Shown: piece by piece, positions 25,241-33,470 of the stretch
Layout of the letters: every line of letters starts with the position of its first letter
Numbering within the stretch: the first letter of the stretch is position 1
Made by a program: the position numbers and the translations under genes
NCBI GenBank assembly: GCA_036502405.1
Contig: DASXYP010000022.1
Location: 1 to 64,000, forward strand
DNA: 64,000 bases
DNA from: Chersky-806 sp036502405
GTDB lineage: Bacteria > Actinomycetota > Acidimicrobiia > IMCC26256 > JAENVU01
Reading direction: 5' to 3'
The notes under the pieces: model-generated
What the model was told of the DNA's origin: nothing
The model's input: only the letters and a program-made list of their open reading frames with translations
Databases searched by the model: none

Positions 25241-25861
25241 TTACCGGTAGGTGCGCAGCTCGTCGAGCGGGACCGGGGGCCGGGGCCGACCGACGTACCC
25301 GGGATCGGGGTGGCCGACGAGCACGAGCGCGTGCGGGAGCCACACGTCGGGGAGCCCGAGCGCGTCGCGCGCGGCTTCGGGGCAGAAGATCGGCGCCGCC
25401 ACCCAACATGAGGCGAGGCCCGCGTCGGCGGCCGCCACCATCAGGTTCTCGACCGCAGCGCCGAGCGAGAGCAGGGCCATGCCCCACTCGGCCCGTTGCC
25501 GGGCCGGATCGGGGTAGCGGTCGAGGCCGTGCCACGTCAGGCAGCCGAGCACCAGCGCGGGCGCGCGCTCGAGCTTCTCGTGCGAGGCCGCGACGAGCTC
25601 GTCGACCCGCGCCGGCTCCATCCCGTCGGCCCGGAGGTCGGCGCGCCACCGCTCGCCCATGCCGGTCGCGAGATCCCGCTTCGCCGCATCCGAGTCCACG
25701 ATGACGAACCGCCACGGTCGTGAGTGGTGCGGTGCCGGAGCGATGCACGCGGCCTCGACGAGCCCGTCGAGCACGTCGCGTGCAACCGGCTCGTCGGTGA
25801 ACGCGCGGATCGAGCGGCGCGCCTCGAGGAAGGCGGGGACCGTCGCGGCGCGGCTGCTCAT
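25241..25861 (-). CDS. nitroreductase-fold protein, stand-alone equivalent of the FbiB C-terminal domain
   Basis: 206 residues with the FMN-binding nitroreductase signature FLEARRSIRAFTDEPVARDVLDGLVEAACIAPAPHHSRPWRF and AAVENLMVAAADAGLASCWVAAP, ending VGRPRPPVPLDELRTYR. It closely matches the second half of mycobacterial FbiB, which reduces dehydro-F420-0. Here it is a separate gene whose ATG overlaps the cofE stop as ATGA (25858-25861). The coupling supports a joint role in F420 maturation; a different reductase activity is possible. Confidence 0.85.
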   Translation of the reverse strand: MSSRAATVPAFLEARRSIRAFTDEPVARDVLDGLVEAACIAPAPHHSRPWRFVIVDSDAAKRDLATGMGERWRADLRADGMEPARVDELVAASHEKLERAPALVLGCLTWHGLDRYPDPARQRAEWGMALLSLGAAVENLMVAAADAGLASCWVAAPIFCPEAARDALGLPDVWLPHALVLVGHPDPGYVGRPRPPVPLDELRTYR

Positions 25862-26568
25862 CGGAACAGGTCGTCCTTCGGCGCGCGGATGAGCTCCTGC
25901 ACCGAGCTGTCGCGGAACCACTCCGGGTCCAGGCCGCGCACGATCGCGGCGGGGATCGCCGCGGCTTTGCCCATGACGAGCTCGGCCGCGCCCGCGACCT
26001 CGTCCGCCAGGGCGACCTCGGTGACGTGCAGCTCGCGGCCGAGCGCGTCCGTCTGACCGCGCAGGTCGACGACCGCGCCCAGCCCCGACACCCCGATCGC
26101 GACGTCGGTCAGCCCGTGGCGCCAGGCCCGCCCGAACGTGTCCGAGACCACGACCGCGACGTCGACGCCCGCCGCGACCCTGATCGTCTGGCGGATGCGG
26201 TGGGCGGAGCGGTCGCTGTCGACGGGGAGGAGCGCGGCCGTGCCGGCGTCGACGTTCGAGAGGTCGATCCCGGCGTTCGCGCACACGAACCCATGGCGGG
26301 TCTCGCTGATGATCAGGTCCCCGCGGCGGCGCAGGACGCGTACGGACTCCTGCTCGACGAGCGCGCGGCGGGCGTCGACATCCTCGGGGTCGAGCGGGAC
26401 CAGGCGCCCCTCGACCTTCGAGACGACCTTCTGGGTCACCACGAGGCAGTCCCCGCCGGCGAGCGGCGTGTCCTGGTCCGCGGCCGCGGCGGCGATCAGC
26501 TCACCGAGCGGGTCGCCGGGCCGGATCTCGGGGATCCCGCCGACCGGGATGACCGTGAGCGCACCCAC
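25858..26568 (-). CDS. cofE: coenzyme F420-0:L-glutamate ligase
   Basis: A 236-residue CofE-family protein: GGIPEIRPGDPLGELIAAAA, DCLVVTQKVVSKVEGR, SETRHGFVCANAGIDLSNV and VVVSDTFGRAWRHGLTDVAIGVSGL are family signatures including nucleotide and metal contacts. It adds L-glutamate residues to F420-0 using GTP. The start is GTG, 3 nt after the fbiA stop, so fbiA-cofE-nitroreductase form a single operon. Mycobacterial FbiB fuses this domain to a nitroreductase domain; here the fusion is absent. Confidence 0.93.
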   Translation of the reverse strand: MGALTVIPVGGIPEIRPGDPLGELIAAAAADQDTPLAGGDCLVVTQKVVSKVEGRLVPLDPEDVDARRALVEQESVRVLRRRGDLIISETRHGFVCANAGIDLSNVDAGTAALLPVDSDRSAHRIRQTIRVAAGVDVAVVVSDTFGRAWRHGLTDVAIGVSGLGAVVDLRGQTDALGRELHVTEVALADEVAGAAELVMGKAAAIPAAIVRGLDPEWFRDSSVQELIRAPKDDLFR

Positions 26569-26571
26569 CGC

Positions 26572-27510
26572 TCAGGCGACGGCGTCGAGCGTGTGCCGGG
26601 CGAGCGCGGCGGCGACGCGGGCGTCCGTCATGAGGGTGTCCGCGACGACGGCATGGACGCCGGCGGCCTCGACCTCGCCGGCGCGGTCCCCGTCCCCGGA
26701 GTCGATGACGAGCGTGCCGCAGAAGTCGGCGTACGCCCGGGCGACCCCGACGCAGCTGACCTCGATCCCCAACGGCCCCATCAGCCGGTCCGCCGGGCCT
26801 TTCACCGGGGCGCCGGCGATGATCGGGCTCACGCCGACGACGCGGTCGCGACGGCGGGTCAGCACCTCCCGGATCCCGGGGACGGCGAGGATCGGGCCGA
26901 TCGAGATCACGGGGTTCGAAGGGCACACCAGGATCGTCTCGGCCGCCTCGAGCGCCTCGAGCACGCCGGGCGCGGGACGCGCGGAGGCGGCGCCGTCGAA
27001 CTCGACGCCGACGACGGGCGGCTCGGCGCGCTCGCGCACGAACCACTCCTGCATCGCCAGGACCTCGTGGGCGCCGTCGTCGCGACCGACGGTGACCCGG
27101 GTCGCGACTCGCTCGTCGGTCATCGGGAGGAGCCGGGGCACGACGCCCCAGGCGCTCGCGATCTCCGTGGCGACCTCGGAGATCGTGGCGCCCTCGGCGA
27201 GCCGCTCGGTCCGGTAGATGTGGGTGCCGAGGTCGCGGTCACCCAGGCGGAACCAGGTGTCCTGGCCGTAGCGGTCGAGCGCGTCCATCGTCACGAACGT
27301 CTCGCCGGCGAGGCCCCAGCCCTGCTCTGGATGCTCGGCCCCGGCCAGCGTGTACGTGACCGTGTCCAGGTCGGGGCAGACGTAGAGGCCGTGGAAGACC
27401 TCGTCGTCGGCGGTGTTCACCACGACGGTCACCGCCGCGGGCGGCACCACGCGGACGAGACCGCGCAGGAAGCGAGCCGCTCCCACTCCACCCGCCAGGG
27501 CCACCAGCAT
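26572..27510 (-). CDS. fbiA: 2-phospho-L-lactate transferase family enzyme (F420-0 synthesis)
   Basis: A 312-residue CofD/FbiA protein: MLVALAGGVGAARFLRGLVRV is the N-terminal nucleotide site, followed by VVNTADDEVFHGLYVCPDLDTVTYTLAG, DRDLGTHIYRTERLAEGATISEV and LVCPSNPVISIGPILAVPGI. It transfers the phospho-lactyl (or PEP-derived) group to Fo to give (dehydro-)F420-0. TAGGCT (complement of 27517-27522), 6 nt before the ATG, suggests a leaderless operon promoter. The F420 made would serve the LLM-type oxidoreductase at 56640. fbiC and fbiD are not in the window. Confidence 0.94.
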   Translation of the reverse strand: MLVALAGGVGAARFLRGLVRVVPPAAVTVVVNTADDEVFHGLYVCPDLDTVTYTLAGAEHPEQGWGLAGETFVTMDALDRYGQDTWFRLGDRDLGTHIYRTERLAEGATISEVATEIASAWGVVPRLLPMTDERVATRVTVGRDDGAHEVLAMQEWFVRERAEPPVVGVEFDGAASARPAPGVLEALEAAETILVCPSNPVISIGPILAVPGIREVLTRRRDRVVGVSPIIAGAPVKGPADRLMGPLGIEVSCVGVARAYADFCGTLVIDSGDGDRAGEVEAAGVHAVVADTLMTDARVAAALARHTLDAVA

Positions 27511-27551
27511 CCGGCGAGCCTAAGCCGCCGGAGGGCGCCGCTTCGATCCGG

Positions 27552-27599
27552 CTCGCGGGGGTCGCCCCGCGCGAGAAGGTCCCCGCCGGAGCGGGGACC
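27552..27599. terminator. two adjacent strong hairpins between the small membrane protein gene and fbiA
   Basis: A first hairpin spans 27552-27575 (seven contiguous pairs around GTCG). The second is perfect: GGTCCCCGC at 27578-27586 and GCGGGGACC at 27591-27599 around CGGA. Both lie downstream of the reverse-strand gene ending at 27650 and upstream of fbiA. No T-run follows. Also near is a half copy (CCGGAGGGCG, 27528-27537) of the GATC-repeat stem. Confidence 0.5.
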
Positions 27600-27649
27600 A
27601 GCTCGCCGGGATCGCGGCGGGGGGCACCGCGCCCCGGGAACGTGCGGCC

Positions 27650-28216
27650 TCAGGCGTCGCCGTTGACCGCGTGCGGGACCGAGGTCGGGGTGGAGCGCCG
27701 GCCCTGGACCTTCGCCCGTCCGAGCTCGATCGTCTTCGCGACCTGCTCGGGGATCGCGCTCACCGCGCCCGGGAGTGAGATGTCGGGCAGGGAGATCGTG
27801 CGCAGCTGCTCGACCACCGGCTCGATCCGGACCCGGATGTCGCCGACGACGGGCTCGGCCCAGACGCGGGGGTCGGCGATCTTCGCGGCGCCGGCCCCGG
27901 CCTTGACCTGGTTGCCGACGGCGTCGAGGGTGCTCGACACGGTGGTCCCGACGGTGCCGCTCACCGTGGAGCCGAGGCTTCCGACGGTGCCGGTGACGGT
28001 CGAACCCATGTCGCTCAGGCCCGCCGCGTAGCCGGAGGCCCGGCTCGTGATCGCGTCGGCCTGGCTCTTGACCGTGCTGCGTGCGTCCTTGCGCAGGGCG
28101 TTGACCCTGGTCGCGGCGTCGCGCCGCTTGACCTGCGCCTGCTGGAAGCCGAGCACGCCGACGCCGACGACGATGTAGGCGGTGTCGGTGGCGGTCTTGC
28201 GGAAGTTGACGTCCAT
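27650..28216 (-). CDS. small membrane-associated protein of unknown function
   Basis: 188 residues. Near the N-terminus is a single hydrophobic segment (TDTAYIVVGVGVLGFQQAQ), then a basic stretch (VKRRDAATRVNALRKDARSTVKSQADAI), a low-complexity helical region with repeated MGSTVTGTVGSLGSTVSGTVG, and an amphipathic tail. The layout recalls phasin- or HbhA-like actinobacterial proteins, but no family is assigned with confidence. ATG 28216 has GGAG 7-8 nt upstream, and a good -35/-10 pair lies at 28298-28326, so it is a leadered gene unlike most neighbours. Confidence 0.65.
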   Translation of the reverse strand: MDVNFRKTATDTAYIVVGVGVLGFQQAQVKRRDAATRVNALRKDARSTVKSQADAITSRASGYAAGLSDMGSTVTGTVGSLGSTVSGTVGTTVSSTLDAVGNQVKAGAGAAKIADPRVWAEPVVGDIRVRIEPVVEQLRTISLPDISLPGAVSAIPEQVAKTIELGRAKVQGRRSTPTSVPHAVNGDA

Positions 28217-28297
28217 GGTGGAGTTGCTCCTGGTGGGGTGGGAGAAGCGGCGGGGTCCGGCGGCCTCGAAGGCCCGGCCCGGCGCCGCCGTGCAAGC

Positions 28298-28326
28298 ACC
28301 ATAACGCAGAGTGCTAACTCTTGCAA
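28298..28326 (-). promoter_or_regulatory. sigma70-like promoter with a palindromic operator in its spacer
   Basis: On the reverse strand TTGCAA (28326-28321) and TATGGT (28303-28298) are separated by exactly 17 nt. The spacer contains the perfect palindrome AGAGT-TAGC-ACTCT (28308-28321), which includes TTAGCACTC, a half-site of the HrcA CIRCE operator. TGCAAGCAC direct repeats flank it (28291-28299 and 28322-28330). It would drive the small membrane protein gene with a leader of about 75 nt. Confidence 0.5.
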
Positions 28327-28396
28327 GCACGCGAGCGGTGACCCCGGTCACCGTGCCACGGCCCGGGACCAGCCCGGAAGTACGCTCGACCGGCCC

Positions 28397-31300
28397 ATGG
28401 ACACCACTCCGACCCGCTCCGACGGGCCGATGCTCGACTCGGAGCCCACCGGGGAGGCGTCGGAGCCGGTCGTCGCCCCGCCGGTCGTCGCGGTGGTCGT
28501 GACGCGAGACCCCGGGCCCTGGCTCGAAGAGACCCTGGCCGCGATCGGGGGGTCCGATTACCCGGCGGTCACCGTCCTCGTGCTCGACACCGGTTCGACC
28601 GTCGACCCGACCGCCCGGGTGGCGAGCGTCCTGCCCGGCGCCTTCGTCCGGCGCCTCCCCGAGGCCGCGGGCTTCGCGGCCGCGGCCAACGACGTGATCG
28701 ACGTCGTGAAGGGGGCCACCTTCCTCCTCTTCTGCCACGACGACGTGGTGGTGGACCCGTCCGCGGTCCGGCTGCTCGTCGAGGAGGCCTTCCGATCCAA
28801 CGCGGCGATCATCGGCCCCAAGCTCGTCGAGTACGACCACCCCGACGTGCTGCTCGAGGTCGGGATGGCCATCGACCGCTTCGGCGTCCCGCACTCGGGG
28901 ATCGAGCCGGGCGAGCTGGACCAGGAGCAGCACGATGCGGTCCGGGACGTCTTCTTCGTGTCGAGCACCGCCATGCTCGTCCGCTCGGACCTCTTCGCCG
29001 AGCTCGGCGGGTTCGACGCGATGACCTTCCCCGGCGCGGAGGACCTCGACCTCTGCTGGCGGGCCCGGATCGCGGGCGCGCGCGTGATGGTGGCACCGGA
29101 CGCCCGGGCGCGGCACCGCCGGGCCGACAAGGTCCACGACAGCTCCGAAGCCGTCTCACCCGCCATCGCGCAACGCAGCCGGTTGCGGGCGATGCTGAAG
29201 TCGGCGTCCGGATGGTCGCTCGCGTACCTCCTGCCGATCGCGGTCGTGCTCGCCGTGGCCGAGGTCGTCCTGTTCGTGTTGGCTCGCCGGCGGGACCGGG
29301 CGCGCGCGCTGATCGGCGCGTGGACGTGGAACCTCCGCAACCTCGGTGACCTCCGCCGTGCGCGGCGCTCGGCGCAGGCCCTCCGGCGGGTGCCGGACAT
29401 CGAGCTGCGTTCCATGCAGGTGCGGGGCAGCGCGCGGGTGCGTGGTTATGTCGCGGGGTCGCTGCAGGCGGAGGATCGGATCCGCAACCTGTCGGAGCGC
29501 AGCCGCGACCTCTCCGGCAACGCATCCGGTCGGCTCCGCGACCCGACGTCGCTCGCCGCGCTCGTGTTCGTGCTGCTCGTGCTCATCGGATCGCGCTCGC
29601 TCGTGTTCGGCGGCGTGCCCGTCGTCGGCCAGCTCCCGGGCTGGCCGGGCGTCAGCAGCCTCGTCGGCACCTTCACGTCGGCGTGGCGCTACGCCTACCT
29701 CGGCTCGACCGCGTCGGCACCGGCACAGCTCGGCGTGTTCTCGGTGCTCGGGACGGTGCTCCTCGGCGCGACCGGGCTCGCGCGCACGATCGTGGTGGTC
29801 GGCGCGCTCCCGTTCGGCGTCTTCGGCACGTGGCGCCTCGGGCGCCGGATCACCGGACCGGGGCGGGCTGCAATCGTCGCGGCCCTCGCTTACGGGATCA
29901 ACCCGCTGCCGCGCAACGCGTTGGTCGCCGGCCGCTTCGGCCCGCTCGTCCTGTACGCGCTGGCCCCCTTCATCGTCGCGAGCCTGCTGCGCGTCGGCGG
30001 CTACCTCCCGGACTCCGCGCCGCGCCGGTGGTGGCGGGCGGTGGTCGCGACCGGCGCGCTGGTCGCGCTGACGACCGCCGCGTGGCCTCCCGCCATCGTC
30101 CTCCCGATCCTGATCGCCATCGCGCTGACGCTGGCGCAGCCGATCGCGCGTGGCGCCGGCGCGCTCGGCGCGGTGTGGCGCGCCACGCTGGTCAGCACCG
30201 GGATCAGTGTCGTGCTGCTGTTGCCGTGGCCGCTGTCGTTCCTCCGGGCGGGGGACCGGCTCGCCGCGCTCGGCTTGGCGTTCCGCCTCGACGACGACTT
30301 CTCGAACGTGCTGCGCTTCCAGACCGGGCCGAACGGGGCGGGGGTGTCGGGGTGGATCATCGCCGGCGCCGCCTTGCTGGTCCTGGTCCTCGCGTCGGGT
30401 CCGCGGCTGGTCTGGGCCACACGCGCCTGGGTGCTCGCGCTGCTCTCGTTCGCGTGCGTGTGGATCCCGTCGCGGTTCTTCCCGCACGTCTCGATGCCGG
30501 CCGTCGAAGGGCTCCTGGTGCCGGCCGCGCTCGGTGTGTCGCTCGCGGTCGGTCTGGGCGTCGCGGCGTTCATCGAAGACGTGCGGGCGTTCCACTTCGG
30601 CTGGCGCCAGGTCGCCGCAGTGGGAGGCGCGATCGCACTCGCGTTCCCGGTCTTCGCGTTCGCGCTCGACGCGACCGACGGCCGCTGGCACATGCCGACC
30701 AACGACTGGAACAGCAACCTGTCCTGGATGCGGGCGGAGGGCGAGAGCGGCCAGTTCCGGGTGCTCTGGCTCGGCGACCCCGCGGTGCTCCCGGTGGACC
30801 CGGTGGTGCGCGGGGACGTCGGCTTCGGGGTGACCAACGACGGCCCCGGCGACGTGCGCACCGCGCTGCCTCCGCCGGCCGGCGGGTCGAGCGCGCGCCT
30901 CGGGGCCGCCGTCGACCAGCTGCGCGAGCGGCGGAGCAACCGCGTCGGTGCGCTGCTCGGCCCGATGGGGGTCCGCTACCTCGCGGTGCCCGAGCGCCCG
31001 AACCCGGGCATCACGCGTTCGAACCCGGCTCCGGCGCGCCTGCTGGTCGCGCTGGCCGACCAGCTCGACCTGGTCCGGCTCGAGGGGCCACCGGGGCTGG
31101 AGCTCTACGAGAACAACGCGTGGATCCCCGCCGCGGCCGCGCTCCCGGCGAACCAGGTGACCGCCGAGTCTCCGGACCCGATCGGGACGCTCACCGGGGC
31201 CGCGCGGGCCAAGCCCGTGCTCCCCGGAGTCCGCGTGCCGGCCGGCGCGATCGTCTGGAGCCAGTCCTACGACGGGGCCTGGAGCGCGTCGTCGAACGGC

Positions 31301-31525
31301 ACGACGCTGCCGCACCGCCGCGCGTTCGGCTTCGCGAACGGGTACACGCTGGCGCAACCCGGCGCCGTCTCGTTCTCGTACGGCGACCAGTGGCTCCGCT
31401 ATCCGGAGGTGCTGATCGAGATCGTGCTCGTCGTCGGCGCATTCCTGCTCTGGCGGGGCAGCGCGCGCTTCAAGTGGCCGCTGCGCCGGCCGAGTGACGA
31501 ACCGCCGAAGGCGGCGCAGTCGTGA
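28397..31525 (+). CDS. very large GT2 glycosyltransferase fused to a multi-pass membrane region
   Basis: 1042 residues. Residues about 30-270 are a GT-A domain (VVAVVVTRDPGPWLEETLAAIGG, LLFCHDDVVVDPSAVRLL, FFVSSTAMLVRSDLFAELGG, PGAEDLDLCWRARIAGARV). From about 270 there is a hydrophobic hairpin and from about 385 at least ten membrane helices interrupted by short loops, then a soluble extracellular part and a last helix (VLIEIVLVVGAFLLW). It probably transfers a sugar to an envelope polymer. It overlaps the following DUF5719 gene (GTGA). TACGCT at 28381-28386 is 10 nt before the ATG. Confidence 0.82.
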   Translation: MDTTPTRSDGPMLDSEPTGEASEPVVAPPVVAVVVTRDPGPWLEETLAAIGGSDYPAVTVLVLDTGSTVDPTARVASVLPGAFVRRLPEAAGFAAAANDVIDVVKGATFLLFCHDDVVVDPSAVRLLVEEAFRSNAAIIGPKLVEYDHPDVLLEVGMAIDRFGVPHSGIEPGELDQEQHDAVRDVFFVSSTAMLVRSDLFAELGGFDAMTFPGAEDLDLCWRARIAGARVMVAPDARARHRRADKVHDSSEAVSPAIAQRSRLRAMLKSASGWSLAYLLPIAVVLAVAEVVLFVLARRRDRARALIGAWTWNLRNLGDLRRARRSAQALRRVPDIELRSMQVRGSARVRGYVAGSLQAEDRIRNLSERSRDLSGNASGRLRDPTSLAALVFVLLVLIGSRSLVFGGVPVVGQLPGWPGVSSLVGTFTSAWRYAYLGSTASAPAQLGVFSVLGTVLLGATGLARTIVVVGALPFGVFGTWRLGRRITGPGRAAIVAALAYGINPLPRNALVAGRFGPLVLYALAPFIVASLLRVGGYLPDSAPRRWWRAVVATGALVALTTAAWPPAIVLPILIAIALTLAQPIARGAGALGAVWRATLVSTGISVVLLLPWPLSFLRAGDRLAALGLAFRLDDDFSNVLRFQTGPNGAGVSGWIIAGAALLVLVLASGPRLVWATRAWVLALLSFACVWIPSRFFPHVSMPAVEGLLVPAALGVSLAVGLGVAAFIEDVRAFHFGWRQVAAVGGAIALAFPVFAFALDATDGRWHMPTNDWNSNLSWMRAEGESGQFRVLWLGDPAVLPVDPVVRGDVGFGVTNDGPGDVRTALPPPAGGSSARLGAAVDQLRERRSNRVGALLGPMGVRYLAVPERPNPGITRSNPAPARLLVALADQLDLVRLEGPPGLELYENNAWIPAAAALPANQVTAESPDPIGTLTGAARAKPVLPGVRVPAGAIVWSQSYDGAWSASSNGTTLPHRRAFGFANGYTLAQPGAVSFSYGDQWLRYPEVLIEIVLVVGAFLLWRGSARFKWPLRRPSDEPPKAAQS

Positions 31526-32955
31526 GCCCGTCGAGCGCCCGGCGGAACCGGATCGTCGTGATCGTCATCGTGGTGGGATGCCTGCTGCTGGCCGCGCTCG
31601 TCGACGGCTCGGGATCGACCAGCACGAGCCCGGCCGAGCAGCTCGTCGCGCTCGGACCGCGGCTTCCGGTGGCGCACGCGGCGGCGACCGCCTGGTACTG
31701 CGCCGAGGGGACGTCGAACCCCGGCGGGCGGGCCGACGAGCGCGTCATGATCGCCAACGTCGACGGGTTTGCCGCACGGGCCCGGGTGACCGTCATGCAG
31801 GGTCCCTCCCAACCCGCGCCGTCGAAGACCTACGACATCGCGCCGCGCTCGCTCGTCGTGGTGCGCGTCGCCGACATCCTCGCAGTGGCCGAGCCCGGCG
31901 TGCTGGTCGAGGTGACCGGTGGGCGCTCGGTCGTCACCCACTCGGTGACCGGAACCGGGGATGCGGGCTACGGGCCGTGCGCGCGGGACACCGCCGCCAG
32001 CTGGCACTTCGCGGCAGGGACGACGGTGAAGGGCGCGCAGCAGGACCTCGCGCTGTTCAACCCGTTCGCCGAGGACGCGATCGTCAACATCCAGTTCCTG
32101 ACCGACACGGGCCCGCTCGGCCCCGAGGACCTCCAGGGCTTCGTGGTCCCGGCCCGCAGCCGGGTGACGGTCCCGGTCCAGGACCAGGCCCGCCGCCACG
32201 CGCTCGTCGCCACCCAGGTGAGCACGCGCCGGGGACGGGTCGTCGCCGAGCAGTCCCTGGTCCTGGACGGCACGGACGGCCGGAAGGGGCTGGCGCTCTC
32301 GCTCGGCAGCCCGCAGCTCGCACGGCACTGGGAGTTCGCGAACGCGTCGGTCGTGCCCGGCCGGACCCAGGTCATGGTGATCGCCAACCCGAGCTCGGTG
32401 CCGACCTCCGCTCGCGTCCGGACCCGTCTGGACGGCGGCGCGCTCGAGCCCGAGACGGTGAGCCTCCCGGCCGGCACCGCGGTGTCGGTCGACCTCGGCC
32501 GGCGCGTGCCGCCCGGCGTCGGCTTCTCGGTGGCCGTCGAGAGCCGCCTCCCCGTCGTCGCCGAGTCGCTCGTCGCGGTGCAGGCCCCCATCGCGAGCGT
32601 GCAACGGGGCATCGCGACGACGATCGGCGCCACGCAGTGGGCGCGCCGTTGGGTCGACGCCCCGGCGCGAGCGACCGCGACCTCGCAGGACCTGGTGGCG
32701 GTCCTCAACCCGAGCGGTCAGGCATTGACGTTCCGCATGCGCGTCCTGACCGACGGCAAGACCGCGGTACCGCCTTCGGCCGAGCGGGTCCGGCTGGAGC
32801 CGGGCAAGCGCGCGGTCCTGGACCTCGTGAAGCTCGGAGCGTCCCCGTCGGCGACCGTCGTCGTCGAGGCGACCGCGCCGGTCGTGGTCGAGCGGGCGTC
32901 GGGCGCGATGCCCGGCATCACGATGGCCGGCGCCATCCCCGATCTCGGCAGCTGA
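31522..32955 (+). CDS. DUF5719 family secreted/membrane-anchored protein
   Basis: 477 residues. An uncleaved or cleaved N-terminal hydrophobic segment (RIVVIVIVVGCLLLAALV) precedes an all-beta extracellular region made of repeated immunoglobulin-like units: ATAWYCAEGTSNPGGRADERVMIANVDG, SWHFAAGTTVKGAQQDLALFNPF, WEFANASVVPGRTQVMVIANPS and RRWVDAPARATATSQDLVAVLNPSG. The repeating W-x-F/Y...LxxxNP pattern matches DUF5719, commonly encoded next to GT2 membrane proteins in actinobacteria. GTG start overlapping the upstream stop indicates coupling with the giant glycosyltransferase. Function unknown, presumably in envelope glycan assembly. Confidence 0.82.
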   Translation: MSPSSARRNRIVVIVIVVGCLLLAALVDGSGSTSTSPAEQLVALGPRLPVAHAAATAWYCAEGTSNPGGRADERVMIANVDGFAARARVTVMQGPSQPAPSKTYDIAPRSLVVVRVADILAVAEPGVLVEVTGGRSVVTHSVTGTGDAGYGPCARDTAASWHFAAGTTVKGAQQDLALFNPFAEDAIVNIQFLTDTGPLGPEDLQGFVVPARSRVTVPVQDQARRHALVATQVSTRRGRVVAEQSLVLDGTDGRKGLALSLGSPQLARHWEFANASVVPGRTQVMVIANPSSVPTSARVRTRLDGGALEPETVSLPAGTAVSVDLGRRVPPGVGFSVAVESRLPVVAESLVAVQAPIASVQRGIATTIGATQWARRWVDAPARATATSQDLVAVLNPSGQALTFRMRVLTDGKTAVPPSAERVRLEPGKRAVLDLVKLGASPSATVVVEATAPVVVERASGAMPGITMAGAIPDLGS

Positions 32956-32982
32956 CCACCCGCGGTCCACTACGTTCGTGAC

Positions 32983-33417
32983 GTGCTCCTGCGCGTCGGC
33001 ATCGCGGTCGTCCTGCTGCTCGTGGCGGTGGTGGTCGCGGTCGTCCTCGAGCGGCGGCGGAAGGCCGCGGCGAGTCCCGTGCGCGATCCGTTCCCCGTGC
33101 CTCGCCAGCTCTTCCGGGCCGACTTCCCGAGCCCCGACGCGCCGTGGCTCGTCGCGCTCTTCTCGTCGCGCACCTGCGACTCCTGCGCCGCGATGCGCGA
33201 GAAGGTGCTGGCGCTCGCGTCACCCGAGGTCGCGGTGTGCGACCTCGAGTACTCCGAGACGCGGCTGCTGCACGAGCGCTACGAGGTCTCCGGCGTGCCG
33301 ATGGTGGTGGTCGCCGACGCCGACGGGGTGGTGCGCCGGTCGTTCGTCGGGCCGGTGAGCGCGACGGACCTCTGGGCCGCGGTCGCCGAAGCCCGCGCGG
33401 AGCACCCCGCGTCCTGA
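32983..33417 (+). CDS. membrane-tethered thioredoxin-like protein
   Basis: 144 residues. One N-terminal helix (about 5-22) anchors a thioredoxin fold with CDSC (Cys65-Cys68) in LFSSRTCDSCAAMREKVLAL and the cis-proline loop in YEVSGVPMVVVADADGVVRR. The topology places the domain either outside (thiol oxidoreductase of the envelope) or inside the membrane depending on orientation; basic residues after the helix leave this open. TACGTT at 32971-32976, 6 nt before the GTG, supports a leaderless transcript although the gene follows DUF5719 by only 27 nt. Confidence 0.8.
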   Translation: MLLRVGIAVVLLLVAVVVAVVLERRRKAAASPVRDPFPVPRQLFRADFPSPDAPWLVALFSSRTCDSCAAMREKVLALASPEVAVCDLEYSETRLLHERYEVSGVPMVVVADADGVVRRSFVGPVSATDLWAAVAEARAEHPAS

Positions 33418-33434
33418 CGTCCGGGGTACGCCTC

Positions 33435-33470
33435 GATCGGCTAGATCGGCTAGATCGGCTAGATCGGCTG
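33435..33470. repeat. four tandem 9-nt repeats over the ftsH stop codon
   Basis: GATCGGCTA at 33435-33443, 33444-33452 and 33453-33461, with a fourth copy GATCGGCTG at 33462-33470. On the reverse strand each unit reads Pro-Ile-stop in the ftsH frame, so the ftsH stop is followed by two further in-frame stops. It lies in the 41-nt gap between the convergent thioredoxin-like gene and ftsH. Confidence 0.85.

Noticed and set aside
28291..28330. Full HrcA CIRCE operator
   Set aside because: One half-site is perfect but the other is degenerate and the spacing is 2 nt short of the canonical arrangement; reported only as a CIRCE-like half-site.
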